Shown here in pieces: positions 17,789-26,341 of a DNA stretch of 64,000 nucleotides. Source of the DNA: Burkholderia sp. Bp9143 (GTDB taxonomy: Bacteria; Pseudomonadota; Gammaproteobacteria; Burkholderiales; Burkholderiaceae); the NCBI RefSeq assembly GCF_003853645.1, contig NZ_QTPO01000038.1:1-64000 (forward strand), written 5' to 3'. The translations under genes were made by a program, and so were the position numbers. The notes below the pieces were generated by a model. That model did not search any database. It was not told the DNA's origin and worked only from the letters and a program-made list of their open reading frames with translations. The number at the start of each line of letters is the position of its first letter. The first letter of the stretch is position 1.

Positions 17789-19376
17789 GGCGGGCCTCCT
17801 TGAGCAGCATTCCCATAGGGGCGTCTGTGAAGATCGCGGCGTCCATGGTCTTCAGATCGGACGCGACCCGCAGCGGGAAATCCGCCTGCTCCAGCACGTC
17901 GCGATTCAGATCGACGCCGGGCGCGATTTCGATGACTTCGAGCCCCTCGTCCGTCAGTTTCAGCACGCAGCGCTCGGTGACGTAGAGCACCTCCTGCCCG
18001 CGCTCGAACGCCATGCGCCCACTGAACGTCACGTGGTCGACATCGCCGACGAACTTGCGCGACTTACCCTCTTGCAGGATCTGCAGACGACCGTCGCCGA
18101 CGTGCAGCTTCGCGCCTGCCGTGAAGAACCCTGAGAACACGATGCGCTGCGCGTGCGTCGTGATGTCGATAAAGCCACCGCATCCGGCCGTCAGGTACGG
18201 TTTGCTCAGCAACCGGGACACGTTCACGTTGCCGAAGCGATCGATCTGCAGGAACGACAGCAGCGACATGTCGAAGCCACCACCCTGGAAGTAAATGAAT
18301 TGCGAAGGCGATGGCATGATTGCGTCCGCATTAGCGGAACAGCCGAACGCGAATCCGAGTAGCGGCATTCCACCGACCGCACCCTGCTCGATGACCCACG
18401 TCGTGCTGCCGTTGAGCCCTTCCTCGAGCAGAATGCGCGGGACGTTGGCGGAAATGCCGAAGCCTAGGTTCACGGCGTCGCCGTTGGCAAGCTCCATTGC
18501 CGCGCGGCGGGCAATCACCTTTTCCGCATTCCACTCCGCGACTTCAAACGCGCTTTCCGGCACGCGGATTTCGCCGCTTATCTCCGGGTCGTACTGAACC
18601 TGCGTCGTTTGCTTCTGGTCCGGATCGACGACCACGTAATCGACGAGATTGCACGGGATATGAACCCGCTGCGTACCCAGCGAACCGGCCTTCACGACGC
18701 GCTTGACCTGCGCAATCACGATGCCGCCGTTGTTGCGCACCGCGAGCGCCTGATCACGCCCACCGAGCAAAGCGCCTTCATGCTCGTAGGACAGGTTGCC
18801 TTGCTCATCCGCCGTGGTCGCACGCACGATCGCGATGCGCGGCACGATGTTCGGGAAGTACAGCCACTCCTCGCCGACAAAGTTCACCTTCTCGACGATC
18901 GGCTCGGCTTCCGACAGCGAATTCATCGCACCGCCCTGCCGGTCGGGGTCGACGAACGTGTCGAGGCCGACCTTTGTCAGCACGCCCGGACGCTTCGCAG
19001 CCGCGTCGCGGTGCATGTCGAACATCACGCCGCTCGGCAGGTTGTATGCACGAATTTGGTTGTCGACAACCATCCGCCAGATGTCCGGCATCGGTAGGCT
19101 CGACGGACCGCTCGGAAACGAGCCGGCGACGATCGCCCCGATCAGCCCGCGCTTCGCGATGTGATCGACGCCCTTGATCCCGTACATATCGCCGGCCGCA
19201 ATCGGATGCAGCAGCGTCAGATTGCGCGGATGCGCTTCCGCATCGAAGCGCGCGCCGATGGCCGCGAGCATAGCGTCCGGGCAGCCGAGGCCGCTCGAAG
19301 AGCTGACCGTAACGACATCGTCATCCCTGATGAGGCTGGCCGCCGCCGCCATCGATATCACTTTGCTGGAACGCAC
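17781..19376 (-). CDS. Acyl-CoA:acetate/3-ketoacid CoA-transferase (fused alpha-beta)
   Basis: Class I CoA-transferase of 531 aa in which both halves are fused, as in propionate and acetoacetate CoA-transferases. GTG at 19376 with AAGGAC upstream was chosen; the frame extends further to 19463 but without a ribosome site. The N-terminal half begins KVISMAAAASLIRDDDVVTVSSSSGLGCP. The catalytic Glu is in WVIEQGAVGG near residue 345, followed by the conserved GFIDIT and GSF-like segments. It transfers CoA from a donor such as succinyl- or acetyl-CoA to a carboxylic acid generated in this pathway. It is unusual in an operon that otherwise looks like sugar catabolism. Confidence 0.9.
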   Translation of the reverse strand: MRSSKVISMAAAASLIRDDDVVTVSSSSGLGCPDAMLAAIGARFDAEAHPRNLTLLHPIAAGDMYGIKGVDHIAKRGLIGAIVAGSFPSGPSSLPMPDIWRMVVDNQIRAYNLPSGVMFDMHRDAAAKRPGVLTKVGLDTFVDPDRQGGAMNSLSEAEPIVEKVNFVGEEWLYFPNIVPRIAIVRATTADEQGNLSYEHEGALLGGRDQALAVRNNGGIVIAQVKRVVKAGSLGTQRVHIPCNLVDYVVVDPDQKQTTQVQYDPEISGEIRVPESAFEVAEWNAEKVIARRAAMELANGDAVNLGFGISANVPRILLEEGLNGSTTWVIEQGAVGGMPLLGFAFGCSANADAIMPSPSQFIYFQGGGFDMSLLSFLQIDRFGNVNVSRLLSKPYLTAGCGGFIDITTHAQRIVFSGFFTAGAKLHVGDGRLQILQEGKSRKFVGDVDHVTFSGRMAFERGQEVLYVTERCVLKLTDEGLEVIEIAPGVDLNRDVLEQADFPLRVASDLKTMDAAIFTDAPMGMLLKEARRG

Positions 19377-19398
19377 AGTCCTTCCCCTTGCAGTATGT

Positions 19399-20418
19399 TT
19401 AGTCCACGAACTTGGTCGACACGGCGACCTGCTTTCCCGTCGATGCCGCCTGCTCCAGCGCAAGCGCGGTGACGAGCGAGCGATATCCGTCGATCCCGGT
19501 AGCGGCTACGTCGCCACTGCGGAGAACGGCATCGTGGAATTGCGCAACCGCGGTCGCGTAGAGATTCTTGTGGTCGATATCGATCACCTCGAGACCCTTC
19601 GCGGAGCGAAGCTGAATCTCGCCGACGGGATGCTGCGTCATGACATCGCGAGCGAAAAGCGAGCCCTCGGTACCGTGCACCTCGAGGCCGGTCGGTGCGA
19701 ACGGGACCGTGAACGCGTCGTGGATCTGCGCCAGCACGCCATTGCTGAATCGGATGATTCCCATGACGCCATCGGCCAAACCGGCACTGGACATATCGCC
19801 TGACGACGTCATCGCCACGACTTCGACCGGTTCCGCGTCGAGCAGGAAGCGAAGCGTGTCGGCGTCGTGAACGGAGATATCGAGTACGACGCCACCGCCG
19901 GCGTCGGGACGATCGATGCGCCAGCCGCGCAAATGCGGCGGCAACGAAACGGCGTGGAACACCCGGACATAGAGCGGCTTGCCGACCGCGCCGGACCGAA
20001 TGAGATCGCGCATGCGTCGATGCGATGCTGCGCAGCGAAGGTGGTGATTGGTTCCGAGAATGACTTTGTGCTGAGCACACGCTTCGATCATGCGGCTCGC
20101 GTCGGACTCGGACAGCGCGAGCGGCTTCTCACAAAGGACGTGCTTCCCTGCCGCCGCCGCGGCCAGTGCTTGCGGAAGATGCTTCTCATTCGTGCTGCTG
20201 ATATAGACCGCGTCGATACCGGGATTTGCCAGCAGAGCATCCAGGTCCGTGTAGACGGAAGGGATCGAATGCTTCGACGCGAATTCGCGAGCACGCTGCT
20301 CGCTGCCGCTCATCACCGCTTCAACGACACCATCCTGTTGAGACCAGATCGCGTCGACCATCCACTCCTCAGCGATGGTGCTCGCGCCGATCAACGCCCA
20401 GCGAATCTTAGGGTTCAT
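19399..20418 (-). CDS. Gfo/Idh/MocA family NAD(P)-dependent oxidoreductase
   Basis: Sugar or cyclitol dehydrogenase-like protein of 339 aa and the first gene of the operon. ATG at 20418 follows GGAG within GGAGAGAGAC. The Rossmann domain begins IRWALIGASTIAEEWM; the catalytic-Lys motif is VLCEKPLALS near residue 95, and the beta-sheet domain contains GGVVLDISVHDADTLRFLL. It would oxidise a hydroxyl carbon of a carbohydrate or reduce a keto group, in the cytoplasm. Two LacI-type operators lie within 50 bp upstream of its start and a third, more distant copy flanks the regulator. Divergent from the LacI regulator. Confidence 0.9.
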   Translation of the reverse strand: MNPKIRWALIGASTIAEEWMVDAIWSQQDGVVEAVMSGSEQRAREFASKHSIPSVYTDLDALLANPGIDAVYISSTNEKHLPQALAAAAAGKHVLCEKPLALSESDASRMIEACAQHKVILGTNHHLRCAASHRRMRDLIRSGAVGKPLYVRVFHAVSLPPHLRGWRIDRPDAGGGVVLDISVHDADTLRFLLDAEPVEVVAMTSSGDMSSAGLADGVMGIIRFSNGVLAQIHDAFTVPFAPTGLEVHGTEGSLFARDVMTQHPVGEIQLRSAKGLEVIDIDHKNLYATAVAQFHDAVLRSGDVAATGIDGYRSLVTALALEQAASTGKQVAVSTKFVD

Positions 20419-20428
20419 GTCTCTCTCC

Positions 20429-20444
20429 ATTGGAACGTTCCAAT
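20429..20444. promoter_or_regulatory. LacI-family operator O1
   Basis: ATTGGAACGTTCCAAT is a perfect 16-bp palindrome with a central CpG, as expected for LacI/GalR-family sites. It lies 10 bp upstream of the Gfo/Idh start and just 5' of its ribosome site, about 20-35 nt downstream of the predicted transcription start. Confidence 0.85.
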
Positions 20445-20454
20445 TTATGTATAT

Positions 20455-20466
20455 TGGAACGTTCCA
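20455..20466. promoter_or_regulatory. LacI-family operator O2
   Basis: TGGAACGTTCCA, a 12-bp palindrome identical to the core of O1, centred 24 bp from it. It covers the predicted +1 of the minus-strand operon promoter, so repressor bound here should block initiation. Confidence 0.83.
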
Positions 20467-20470
20467 CCAA

Positions 20471-20499
20471 ACTGTAGTAGACTGAATTCGCACTGTCAA
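20471..20499 (-). promoter_or_regulatory. Predicted sigma-70 promoter of the carbohydrate operon
   Basis: On the minus strand TTGACA (20499-20494), a 17-nt spacer and TACAGT (20476-20471) form a good -35/-10 pair. Predicted start is near 20464, inside operator O2. The position explains how the divergent LacI protein would control the 14-gene operon. Confidence 0.65.
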
Positions 20500-20506
20500 A
20501 TACTTT

Positions 20507-20520
20507 TTGGAACGTTCCAA
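20507..20520. promoter_or_regulatory. LacI-family operator O3
   Basis: TTGGAACGTTCCAA, a perfect 14-bp palindrome centred 53 bp (about five helical turns) from O2 and 14 bp before the lacI-type ATG. It sits upstream of the operon -35 and against the regulator's start, suited to autoregulation or to looping with O1/O2. Confidence 0.85.
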
Positions 20521-20534
20521 TTGTGCAAAGCAAC

Positions 20535-21578
20535 ATGAAATCCGGTCCGACCATCCAAGACATCGCTGCAACTGCCGGCGTATCGAAGTCAACGGTCTCG
20601 CTCGTCCTGCAGCAAAGCCCAAAGATCAAGGCTGAAACCGCGGAAAAGGTTCGTGAGGCAGCTCAACGGCTGGGCTACGTTTACAACCGCGGCGCAGCAA
20701 GTTTGCGGGGTGGACGCAGCACAACGGTGGGTATGGTCATCAACGATCTCACGAACCCTTTTTTCGTCGAGTTGCTCGTTGCGATCGAACGTGTGCTCGC
20801 CGAAGCCGGATACACGACGCTGATGGCTCATACGGCGGAGAGTGTTGCCACCCAATCGCGCGTGTTGCGATCAATGCGCGAACAGAACATTGCCGGTCTA
20901 ATCATGTCCCCCGCGCTCGGCACCTCTGCTTCGTTGACCGACGAAATCAAGTCGTGGGGAATCCCGCTCGTCTTGGTCATGCGTCCGATGGGCAATGACG
21001 TTGATACCGTGGGTGTCGACAACAATTATGGATTTGCCCTTGCGACTGAACACCTGATTGCGAATGGGCACACGCGCATCGCGTTTGCCGGTAACCGAAG
21101 CGGTTACTCCGTGGCTAACCAACGTCGTCAAGGCTATCTTGACAGCATGGCAAAGCACATCCTCCCGGCTCCGGACGAATGGATTATCGATGTGGAACTC
21201 ACGCCCGAAGGCGGCCGTAAAGCAGTACAAGCCATCTTTGCAATGCATCCGCGCCCGACGGCTGTCGTTTGCTATAACGACCAGGTCGCGATCGGAGTAC
21301 TGCATGAACTCGATAGAATGGGCAAGCGAGCGGGGAAAGCGCTTGCAGTCGTCGGATGTGACAACGTCATCGCGGCCGAGCACACTAATCCGCCGCTCAC
21401 AACACTGTCGGCCGGCGCCAACACGTTGGGAACGATAGCTAGCGAAACGCTTCTAGCCCGCCTGAATGAAGGAGCCACGAACGGAAGGCCGCCGGTGCAA
21501 TATTTTTCGATTCCACAACTTGTCGTCCGCGAATCCAGTACTGGATCACGGGTGAATCCGAATAATTCACAAGAGTAA
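20535..21578 (+). CDS. LacI family transcriptional regulator
   Basis: DNA-binding repressor of 347 aa. The HTH is TIQDIAATAGVSKSTVSLVL (about residues 6-25), with the hinge helix region NRGAASLRGG, followed by a periplasmic-binding-protein-like effector domain starting TVGMVINDLTNPFF and ending YFSIPQLVVRESS. ATG at 20535 was preferred; a GTG at 20523 is in frame and partly inside operator O3. It is divergent from the Gfo/Idh operon, and three matching palindromes occupy the 116-bp gap, so it is very likely the operon's repressor, relieved by an imported sugar or derivative. Confidence 0.92.
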   Translation: MKSGPTIQDIAATAGVSKSTVSLVLQQSPKIKAETAEKVREAAQRLGYVYNRGAASLRGGRSTTVGMVINDLTNPFFVELLVAIERVLAEAGYTTLMAHTAESVATQSRVLRSMREQNIAGLIMSPALGTSASLTDEIKSWGIPLVLVMRPMGNDVDTVGVDNNYGFALATEHLIANGHTRIAFAGNRSGYSVANQRRQGYLDSMAKHILPAPDEWIIDVELTPEGGRKAVQAIFAMHPRPTAVVCYNDQVAIGVLHELDRMGKRAGKALAVVGCDNVIAAEHTNPPLTTLSAGANTLGTIASETLLARLNEGATNGRPPVQYFSIPQLVVRESSTGSRVNPNNSQE

Positions 21579-22423
21579 GTTTATCGTCCAACGATCTTGA
21601 CCGTGTGCCCCGACAAAGTTGGGATCGCGCGCATTAACGAACAATTGAACAACTCGTAATCGCCTGCGTTCGTTCTATCCATCGTTGCCGAGGTGATCGC
21701 AGAATAAATCGAATGGCCCCGCGTAGCGCATGCTGCACGGTGGCTTGCTTCCCGACTTGGTGCATGCGCTGGCCGATGGCGGTGCGGTGCGGGGGAACAT
21801 GTCTATTGCTGCGGACCGAGTGGTCTAATGCATGCCGTAGAGCAGGCAGCAGATTCCAACCACCGCTTGCACAGGCCCACCAGGTAAGACTCCCTCGATC
21901 GCAGATGGCTTCCTCCCCACGATCCTACCCATACTTGCCCCGGCGGCAATCCAATATCGGCCGCGATGTCACGCCGGCAAAGGGACTCAGAGCAAATTCG
22001 CTACAGCCCCCCCCAAAGTCGCCCTAACCGGCTCTGTTACGTTCTGGCACGCGGCAGCGCGCGGCCGCAGATGACCCAGGCAGCAACCAAAGGCCGCTCC
22101 GACGAGAGAGTTAATTATGTAAAGTAAAAAATATGCCGCGTCCGTGCCTTCGGCTTTCTAGCATGCAATGGCACTACCGAAACACGTCACACGCAATGCC
22201 CCCAGAGGTCGCCCTCAACATAGAGTCGGAAATATCGACGGCGCCGACGATTGTCACGTGGTTCGTTCGGGCGCCAGAGCCGGATAAATGCGCTACCACG
22301 AGTCATGGCCGGCCCAATCACGTCACCGGTGCGCCCCCCTGTCACGGCTCAAACTTGCACGCGGACAAAGATCGACACGCGTACCGGAAAACCACGTTAG
22401 TATTCCACTTTTTCCCGATAAGT
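21579..22423. other. Gene-free scar with reductase remnant
   Basis: About 845 bp with no intact gene between the LacI regulator and a LysR gene. It contains the 110-bp reductase remnant listed separately, an eight-C homopolymer near 22005 and mixed low-conservation sequence. I could not recognise insertion-sequence ends, so the mechanism that produced the scar is unknown. The last 50 bp should hold the LysR promoter. Confidence 0.5.
21738..21847 (+). pseudogene. Decayed fragment of a VanB-type reductase gene
   Basis: This stretch matches 30427-30531 inside the intact reductase gene with 6 mismatches over 105 aligned bases and one 5-bp tandem insertion (GGTGC repeated). That is about 94% identity. 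The flanks do not match. It corresponds to the NAD-binding region around YCCGPSGLMHAVEQA of the reductase. The insertion breaks the frame, so it is a non-functional remnant of a duplicate or of a close homologue. Confidence 0.85.
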
Positions 22424-23365
22424 ATGCGTGATATCAGGAATCTCGATCTCAATTTGCTCAAGGCGCTGGACGCCTTGTTGGACGAGCGCAACGTGACGCG
22501 TGCTGCTGCCAGAATGGGTGTCACGCAGCCGGCGATGAGCGGGATGCTGACGCGCTTGCGGGTCACCTTTGGAGATCCACTGTTCGTCCGGGCCCAGCGC
22601 GGCATCACGCCCACGCAAAGGGCATTGGGACTTTCAAAGGCTCTTAAGCAAGTCATGAACGAGGTCGGAGCTTTGCTGAGCCATCCGGACTTCGACCCGC
22701 AGACCGCGGAATTTACGCTGACCATCGCGGCAACTGATTATGCGCAAAGTGCGATCGCGGTCCCGTTCCTTTCAGCACTAAAAGAGCGTTCTCGACGTAT
22801 CCGCGTTGCGCTAGTGCAGGTTGAAGGTGGCGACCTACAGACGCGACTCGAACGTGGCGACGTAGACCTTGCGCTGATCACACCGGAAATGACGCCACCC
22901 GATCTCCACGCGCGCCGGCTTTTCGATGAACGATACGTCTGCGTGATGCGTACCGACCACCCGGCGACTCGATCCAGGCTGACACTTAACCGCTTCTGTG
23001 CGCTCGACCACGCGATTGTGTCCTACTACGGCGGGAGTTTCAGCGGCGTCACAGATGAGGCGCTTGCCAAGTGCGGCAGGCAGCGCCGCGTCAGCCTATC
23101 GGTAAAAAATTTCCTGGTTCTGCCGAACATTCTGCGCGCCAGCAATCTAGTCGCCGTCGCGCCCGAGCGCCTCGTCGCTAGCGAAGCTGGGCTGACGCTG
23201 CTAGAGCCGCCGTTGGAGATTCCGGGATTTACCAAACTCGCTGTTTGGCATGAACGTAGCCACCGCGACCCCGCACAAAAGTGGCTGCGCGAGCTGATGT
23301 TCGAGACGTGTCATGACGACACGACAAAGTCGCCGCGGAAACGAGCCACCAACAGGAACACTTGA
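22424..23365 (+). CDS. LysR family transcriptional regulator
   Basis: DNA-binding regulator of 313 aa. ATG at 22424 begins MRDIRNLDLNLLKALDAL, the usual LysR start, with only a weak ribosome site. The open frame extends 97 codons further upstream, but that part lacks family similarity. The HTH is NVTRAAARMGVTQPAMSGMLTRLR, about residues 22-45. The C-terminal effector domain starts FTLTIAATDYAQSAI. The C-terminal tail (TTKSPRKRATNRNT) is extra. Its target is not obvious; the convergent porin or genes beyond the scar are candidates. Confidence 0.88.
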   Translation: MRDIRNLDLNLLKALDALLDERNVTRAAARMGVTQPAMSGMLTRLRVTFGDPLFVRAQRGITPTQRALGLSKALKQVMNEVGALLSHPDFDPQTAEFTLTIAATDYAQSAIAVPFLSALKERSRRIRVALVQVEGGDLQTRLERGDVDLALITPEMTPPDLHARRLFDERYVCVMRTDHPATRSRLTLNRFCALDHAIVSYYGGSFSGVTDEALAKCGRQRRVSLSVKNFLVLPNILRASNLVAVAPERLVASEAGLTLLEPPLEIPGFTKLAVWHERSHRDPAQKWLRELMFETCHDDTTKSPRKRATNRNT

Positions 23366-23540
23366 AGTACTTAGTCGGACCAGCATCTGCGTATCAGTTG
23401 ATCACGAGCCGGCCTGCGCATGGGTCCTGCCCGATTTGATGAGCGATCTTGATCTCACATCAACAGAGTGCTGCAATCGCGCGTAGCGGCGATCGTTGGA
23501 ACTGCGCTCAACTCCTTGGCTCAAAAATGCCGGAAATCCG

Positions 23541-23569
23541 AAGGGGCGCAGCGGCCAAGCTGCGCCCTT
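23541..23569 (-). terminator. Hairpin terminator of the 23.6 kb porin
   Basis: AAGGGGCGCAGC and GCTGCGCCCTT form an 11-bp stem with one bulge and a short loop, downstream of the porin stop on the minus strand. A T-containing tail follows. It lies between convergent LysR and porin genes and may act on both. Confidence 0.6.
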
Positions 23570-23624
23570 CTCCGACTAAGAACAACGTTCACCGCGAGTC
23601 AAGACTACTAAGATATTCCGGCGG

Positions 23625-24725
23625 TCAAAAGACGTTGCGAAGTCCCACCGCAACGCCGGTCTGGTTGTTACGACCCGGGAAGTCCGCCGTCGCCGCTCCC
23701 GTCCCGCGCGTGTAGTCAACCGTGCCGTACACCTCAGTCCGCTTCGAAAGCGAGTATTCCGCAAGCAGAGCAGCAGAGTATCGAGTTCCGCGTCCGGGCG
23801 TTGCGCCGTCACGAGTGAGCGCATTGCGCGAGTGATCGTAGTAACCGGCTGCAGTGAGGAGCAACGGAGACGTTACCTGCCACGTCGCCCCAACATAGAA
23901 TCCATCATCAATTCGATTCGTCTGCGTCTTCGGTGTCCAAGTAGAAGCCGGAGAGCCTGCCGAACCCATGTAAAGGTCTACAATCCCCGTATTGTCCTGC
24001 GCGTGTAACCAGCCTGCGTACGCCTTGACCGAATTGAACGAATAGACTGCGCTCACATTGACCACACGGAACTTGTTGTTGGTGCTATCGCTGTTCTGCT
24101 GGTAGCCCACGTCGAGCGAGAGGCCATTAACGACATACGACGCCGTCAGTCCATACATACTGCTGGCACCGAGGCTCCCCGGCACGCCACCGACGCCGTA
24201 CATTGCCTCGACGTTCAGATTGCCAAATTGTCCGTTATATTTGATCGAGTTGTTCGAACGCAAACCGTAGCCGAGGGCACCAGGGAGCCAACCATCCTGG
24301 TCAAAATTGCCCACCGTGAGCGGGTCATACACATTGCCAAGCTGATCGAAAAGCGGCGTATTTTGGCGACCGAGCGTCACCGTGCCATACTGGTTGCTCG
24401 AAAGACCGACATAGGCCAACCGGTTGAAAAGAGTATTGGAACTCCCCAACTGACCGTTCCAAAGATTGAACCCATTCTCGAGCCGGAAGATTGTTCGCAG
24501 ACCCGACCCGAGGTCCTCGCTCCCCTTGATCCCCCACCGGCTTCCCGTAATAGGACCTACACCCATAGCTAGTTGACCGGCGTTGTTTGAGTCGGCATTC
24601 GTCAAGTAGCGCAGACTCGTATCCACGATCCCATAAAGGGCAACCGAGCTCTGCGCGCTAGCGTACGGTGCGATGCCAGCCAGCATCGCGCCGGAAAGGA
24701 CTCCAACGATTGCGCAATTTTTCAT
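23625..24725 (-). CDS. Gram-negative porin
   Basis: Outer-membrane porin of 366 aa. ATG at 24725 has GAGGAGAACC upstream. The signal peptide is MKNCAIVGVLSGAMLAGIAP with cleavage after the following YASA, before QSSVALYG. The barrel body contains the family segment GSRWGIKGSEDLGSGLRTIFRLENGF near residue 60, and the protein ends AVGLRNVF with terminal Phe. Base composition is lower in GC than in the large operon. It lies just downstream, in the same direction, of an orphan branched-chain-amino-acid-type binding protein. The two may form an uptake pair for an amino-acid-like or aromatic compound. Confidence 0.92.
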   Translation of the reverse strand: MKNCAIVGVLSGAMLAGIAPYASAQSSVALYGIVDTSLRYLTNADSNNAGQLAMGVGPITGSRWGIKGSEDLGSGLRTIFRLENGFNLWNGQLGSSNTLFNRLAYVGLSSNQYGTVTLGRQNTPLFDQLGNVYDPLTVGNFDQDGWLPGALGYGLRSNNSIKYNGQFGNLNVEAMYGVGGVPGSLGASSMYGLTASYVVNGLSLDVGYQQNSDSTNNKFRVVNVSAVYSFNSVKAYAGWLHAQDNTGIVDLYMGSAGSPASTWTPKTQTNRIDDGFYVGATWQVTSPLLLTAAGYYDHSRNALTRDGATPGRGTRYSAALLAEYSLSKRTEVYGTVDYTRGTGAATADFPGRNNQTGVAVGLRNVF

Positions 24726-24852
24726 TCTGGTTCTCCTCTTAATCACCGATTTTGATTTAACGTCTCTCAAATGCACGATTCATTTATTCAAAATACGTTA
24801 TAGATATCTAAATACATTAAAACTGAATTTGACCGACTGATGCGCTTCCCCT

Positions 24853-25998
24853 CTACATGCTTACCGAGTCGAGCAACGTCTTCTTTCCCGATACATATCG
24901 ATAGAGCGAAATGACGCCGTGTTTCAGGTCTCCCTTCGTATCGAATTGGGTCTCGCCAGTGACGCCGCGATAATCCGTTTTGGGCATCACTGCCAGAATT
25001 TTTTTCGGATCCGTAGAGTTCGCTCGCTTCATCGCATCGACGATTATGTAGATCGCGTCATACGTCTCCGGCGAATAGACCAGTGGTGGATGGCCGAACC
25101 GCTTCGTGTACTTTGCAGTAAATACCGCCCCCTCAGGCATCGCTTCCAATGGTGCCCCGGCCTCTGAGCAAACGACACTGTCCGCAGCTTCACCAGCGAG
25201 ATTCGACAACGTCGGCGAACAAACACCATCCCCAGCGAGAAACTTCGCGCTCACACCAAGTTGGCGCGCCTGCTTGGCGAATGGCCCCCCCGTTGCATCC
25301 ATGCCACCGTACATGATGGCGTCCGGATTCTCGCCTTTGATCTTCGTCGCAACCGCACGGAAATCAACCGCCCGATCGTTGACTGCGTCATGAGACACGA
25401 TCCTCATCCCGAGGACAGCCGCACGTTTTTCGAACTCCATCGCCAAGCCTTGTCCGTACGCGGTGGAATCGTCGACTACAGCAACTGACTTAATCTTCAG
25501 CTTCTTTGCCGCAAACTCGGCCAGTGCCGGTCCCTGTTGCTCGTCCGTTGCAACCAATCGGTATGGCGTTTTAAAGCCCTGTCTGGTGTACTGAGGGTTC
25601 GTCGCCGACGGTGAAATTTGGACGATTCCAGCATCGCTGTAGAGCTTCGAGGCAGGAATCGTTGTTCCCGAATTCAAGTGGCCAACAACCGCAACGACGT
25701 TTTCGTCAACCAGTTTTTGTGCGATCTGAGTTGCAGTCTTGGGATCTGCTGCGTCGTCCTGCGAGTCAAGGACTAGCTTGATCTTCTTCCCACCGATCGT
25801 TATTCCCTTTGCGTTGATTTCCTCAACTGCCAGGGTCGCGCCGTTCTCGTTGTCCTTACCGAGATGCGCAATGCCTCCGGTTAATGGCGCGACATGACCA
25901 ATTCGGACCACCTCGTCCGCATAGGTCAAGCTCCCCATTGGCAGAGCGCACGTCGCGAATGCGACCATCTTTGCTATCGCCTTGCAAATACTTCTCAT
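24853..25998 (-). CDS. Branched-chain amino acid-type ABC substrate-binding protein (LivK-like), orphan
   Basis: Periplasmic binding protein of 381 aa. The ATG at 25998 follows AGGAGATGAG. The signal peptide is about residues 1-27 (ending SLTYA, cut before DEVVRIG). The mature start VVRIGHVAPLTGGIAHLGKD is the LivK/LivJ signature; later VVGHLNSGTTIPASKLYSDAG and QISPSATNP lie in the ligand cleft. No permease or ATPase genes are nearby, so it must use a transporter encoded elsewhere or act as a sensor partner. Such orphan binding proteins often recognise aromatic acids or amino acids, which is only a possibility here. Confidence 0.9.
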   Translation of the reverse strand: MRSICKAIAKMVAFATCALPMGSLTYADEVVRIGHVAPLTGGIAHLGKDNENGATLAVEEINAKGITIGGKKIKLVLDSQDDAADPKTATQIAQKLVDENVVAVVGHLNSGTTIPASKLYSDAGIVQISPSATNPQYTRQGFKTPYRLVATDEQQGPALAEFAAKKLKIKSVAVVDDSTAYGQGLAMEFEKRAAVLGMRIVSHDAVNDRAVDFRAVATKIKGENPDAIMYGGMDATGGPFAKQARQLGVSAKFLAGDGVCSPTLSNLAGEAADSVVCSEAGAPLEAMPEGAVFTAKYTKRFGHPPLVYSPETYDAIYIIVDAMKRANSTDPKKILAVMPKTDYRGVTGETQFDTKGDLKHGVISLYRYVSGKKTLLDSVSM

Positions 25999-26341
25999 CT
26001 CATCTCCTATACAAAACGTTCGCTTCTAATTTTAAAAGTCCAGCCTTCTTGCATCCCATTAAGCCAAAATCGCCCCCCCACGCGCAAGCACCATCAATTT
26101 CCGCAAATTCAAAAACATCCAACGTATTTATAAACACAAATTATTAAATTTGATTATAAATCCGCCTATATTTTCAATGCAGAATTAGAATTGAAAACAA
26201 GTTGATGGAGATGCAAATATCACGAGCATTGACAACGAGTGGCATCAACGTTCCGTTCGCGAGATGAGATCGGTTTTGTACTACGTCGTGCGATTTCTCA
26301 TCGGCCGCCATCGCAGTCCAGGCTTGGGTCCGTGATCGTCA
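25999..26341. other. AT-rich interval upstream of LivK-like gene
   Basis: About 340 bp, strikingly AT-rich around 26010-26220 relative to its surroundings. It holds the promoter region of the LivK-like gene and the 3' end of the aminotransferase. An imperfect GATGAGA...TCTCATC inverted repeat lies near 26263-26302. No coding sequence is supported. Confidence 0.4.

Noticed and set aside
21862..22110. Possible insertion-sequence end in the scar region, with an eight-C run
   Set aside because: No terminal inverted repeats, target duplication or transposase fragment recognised.
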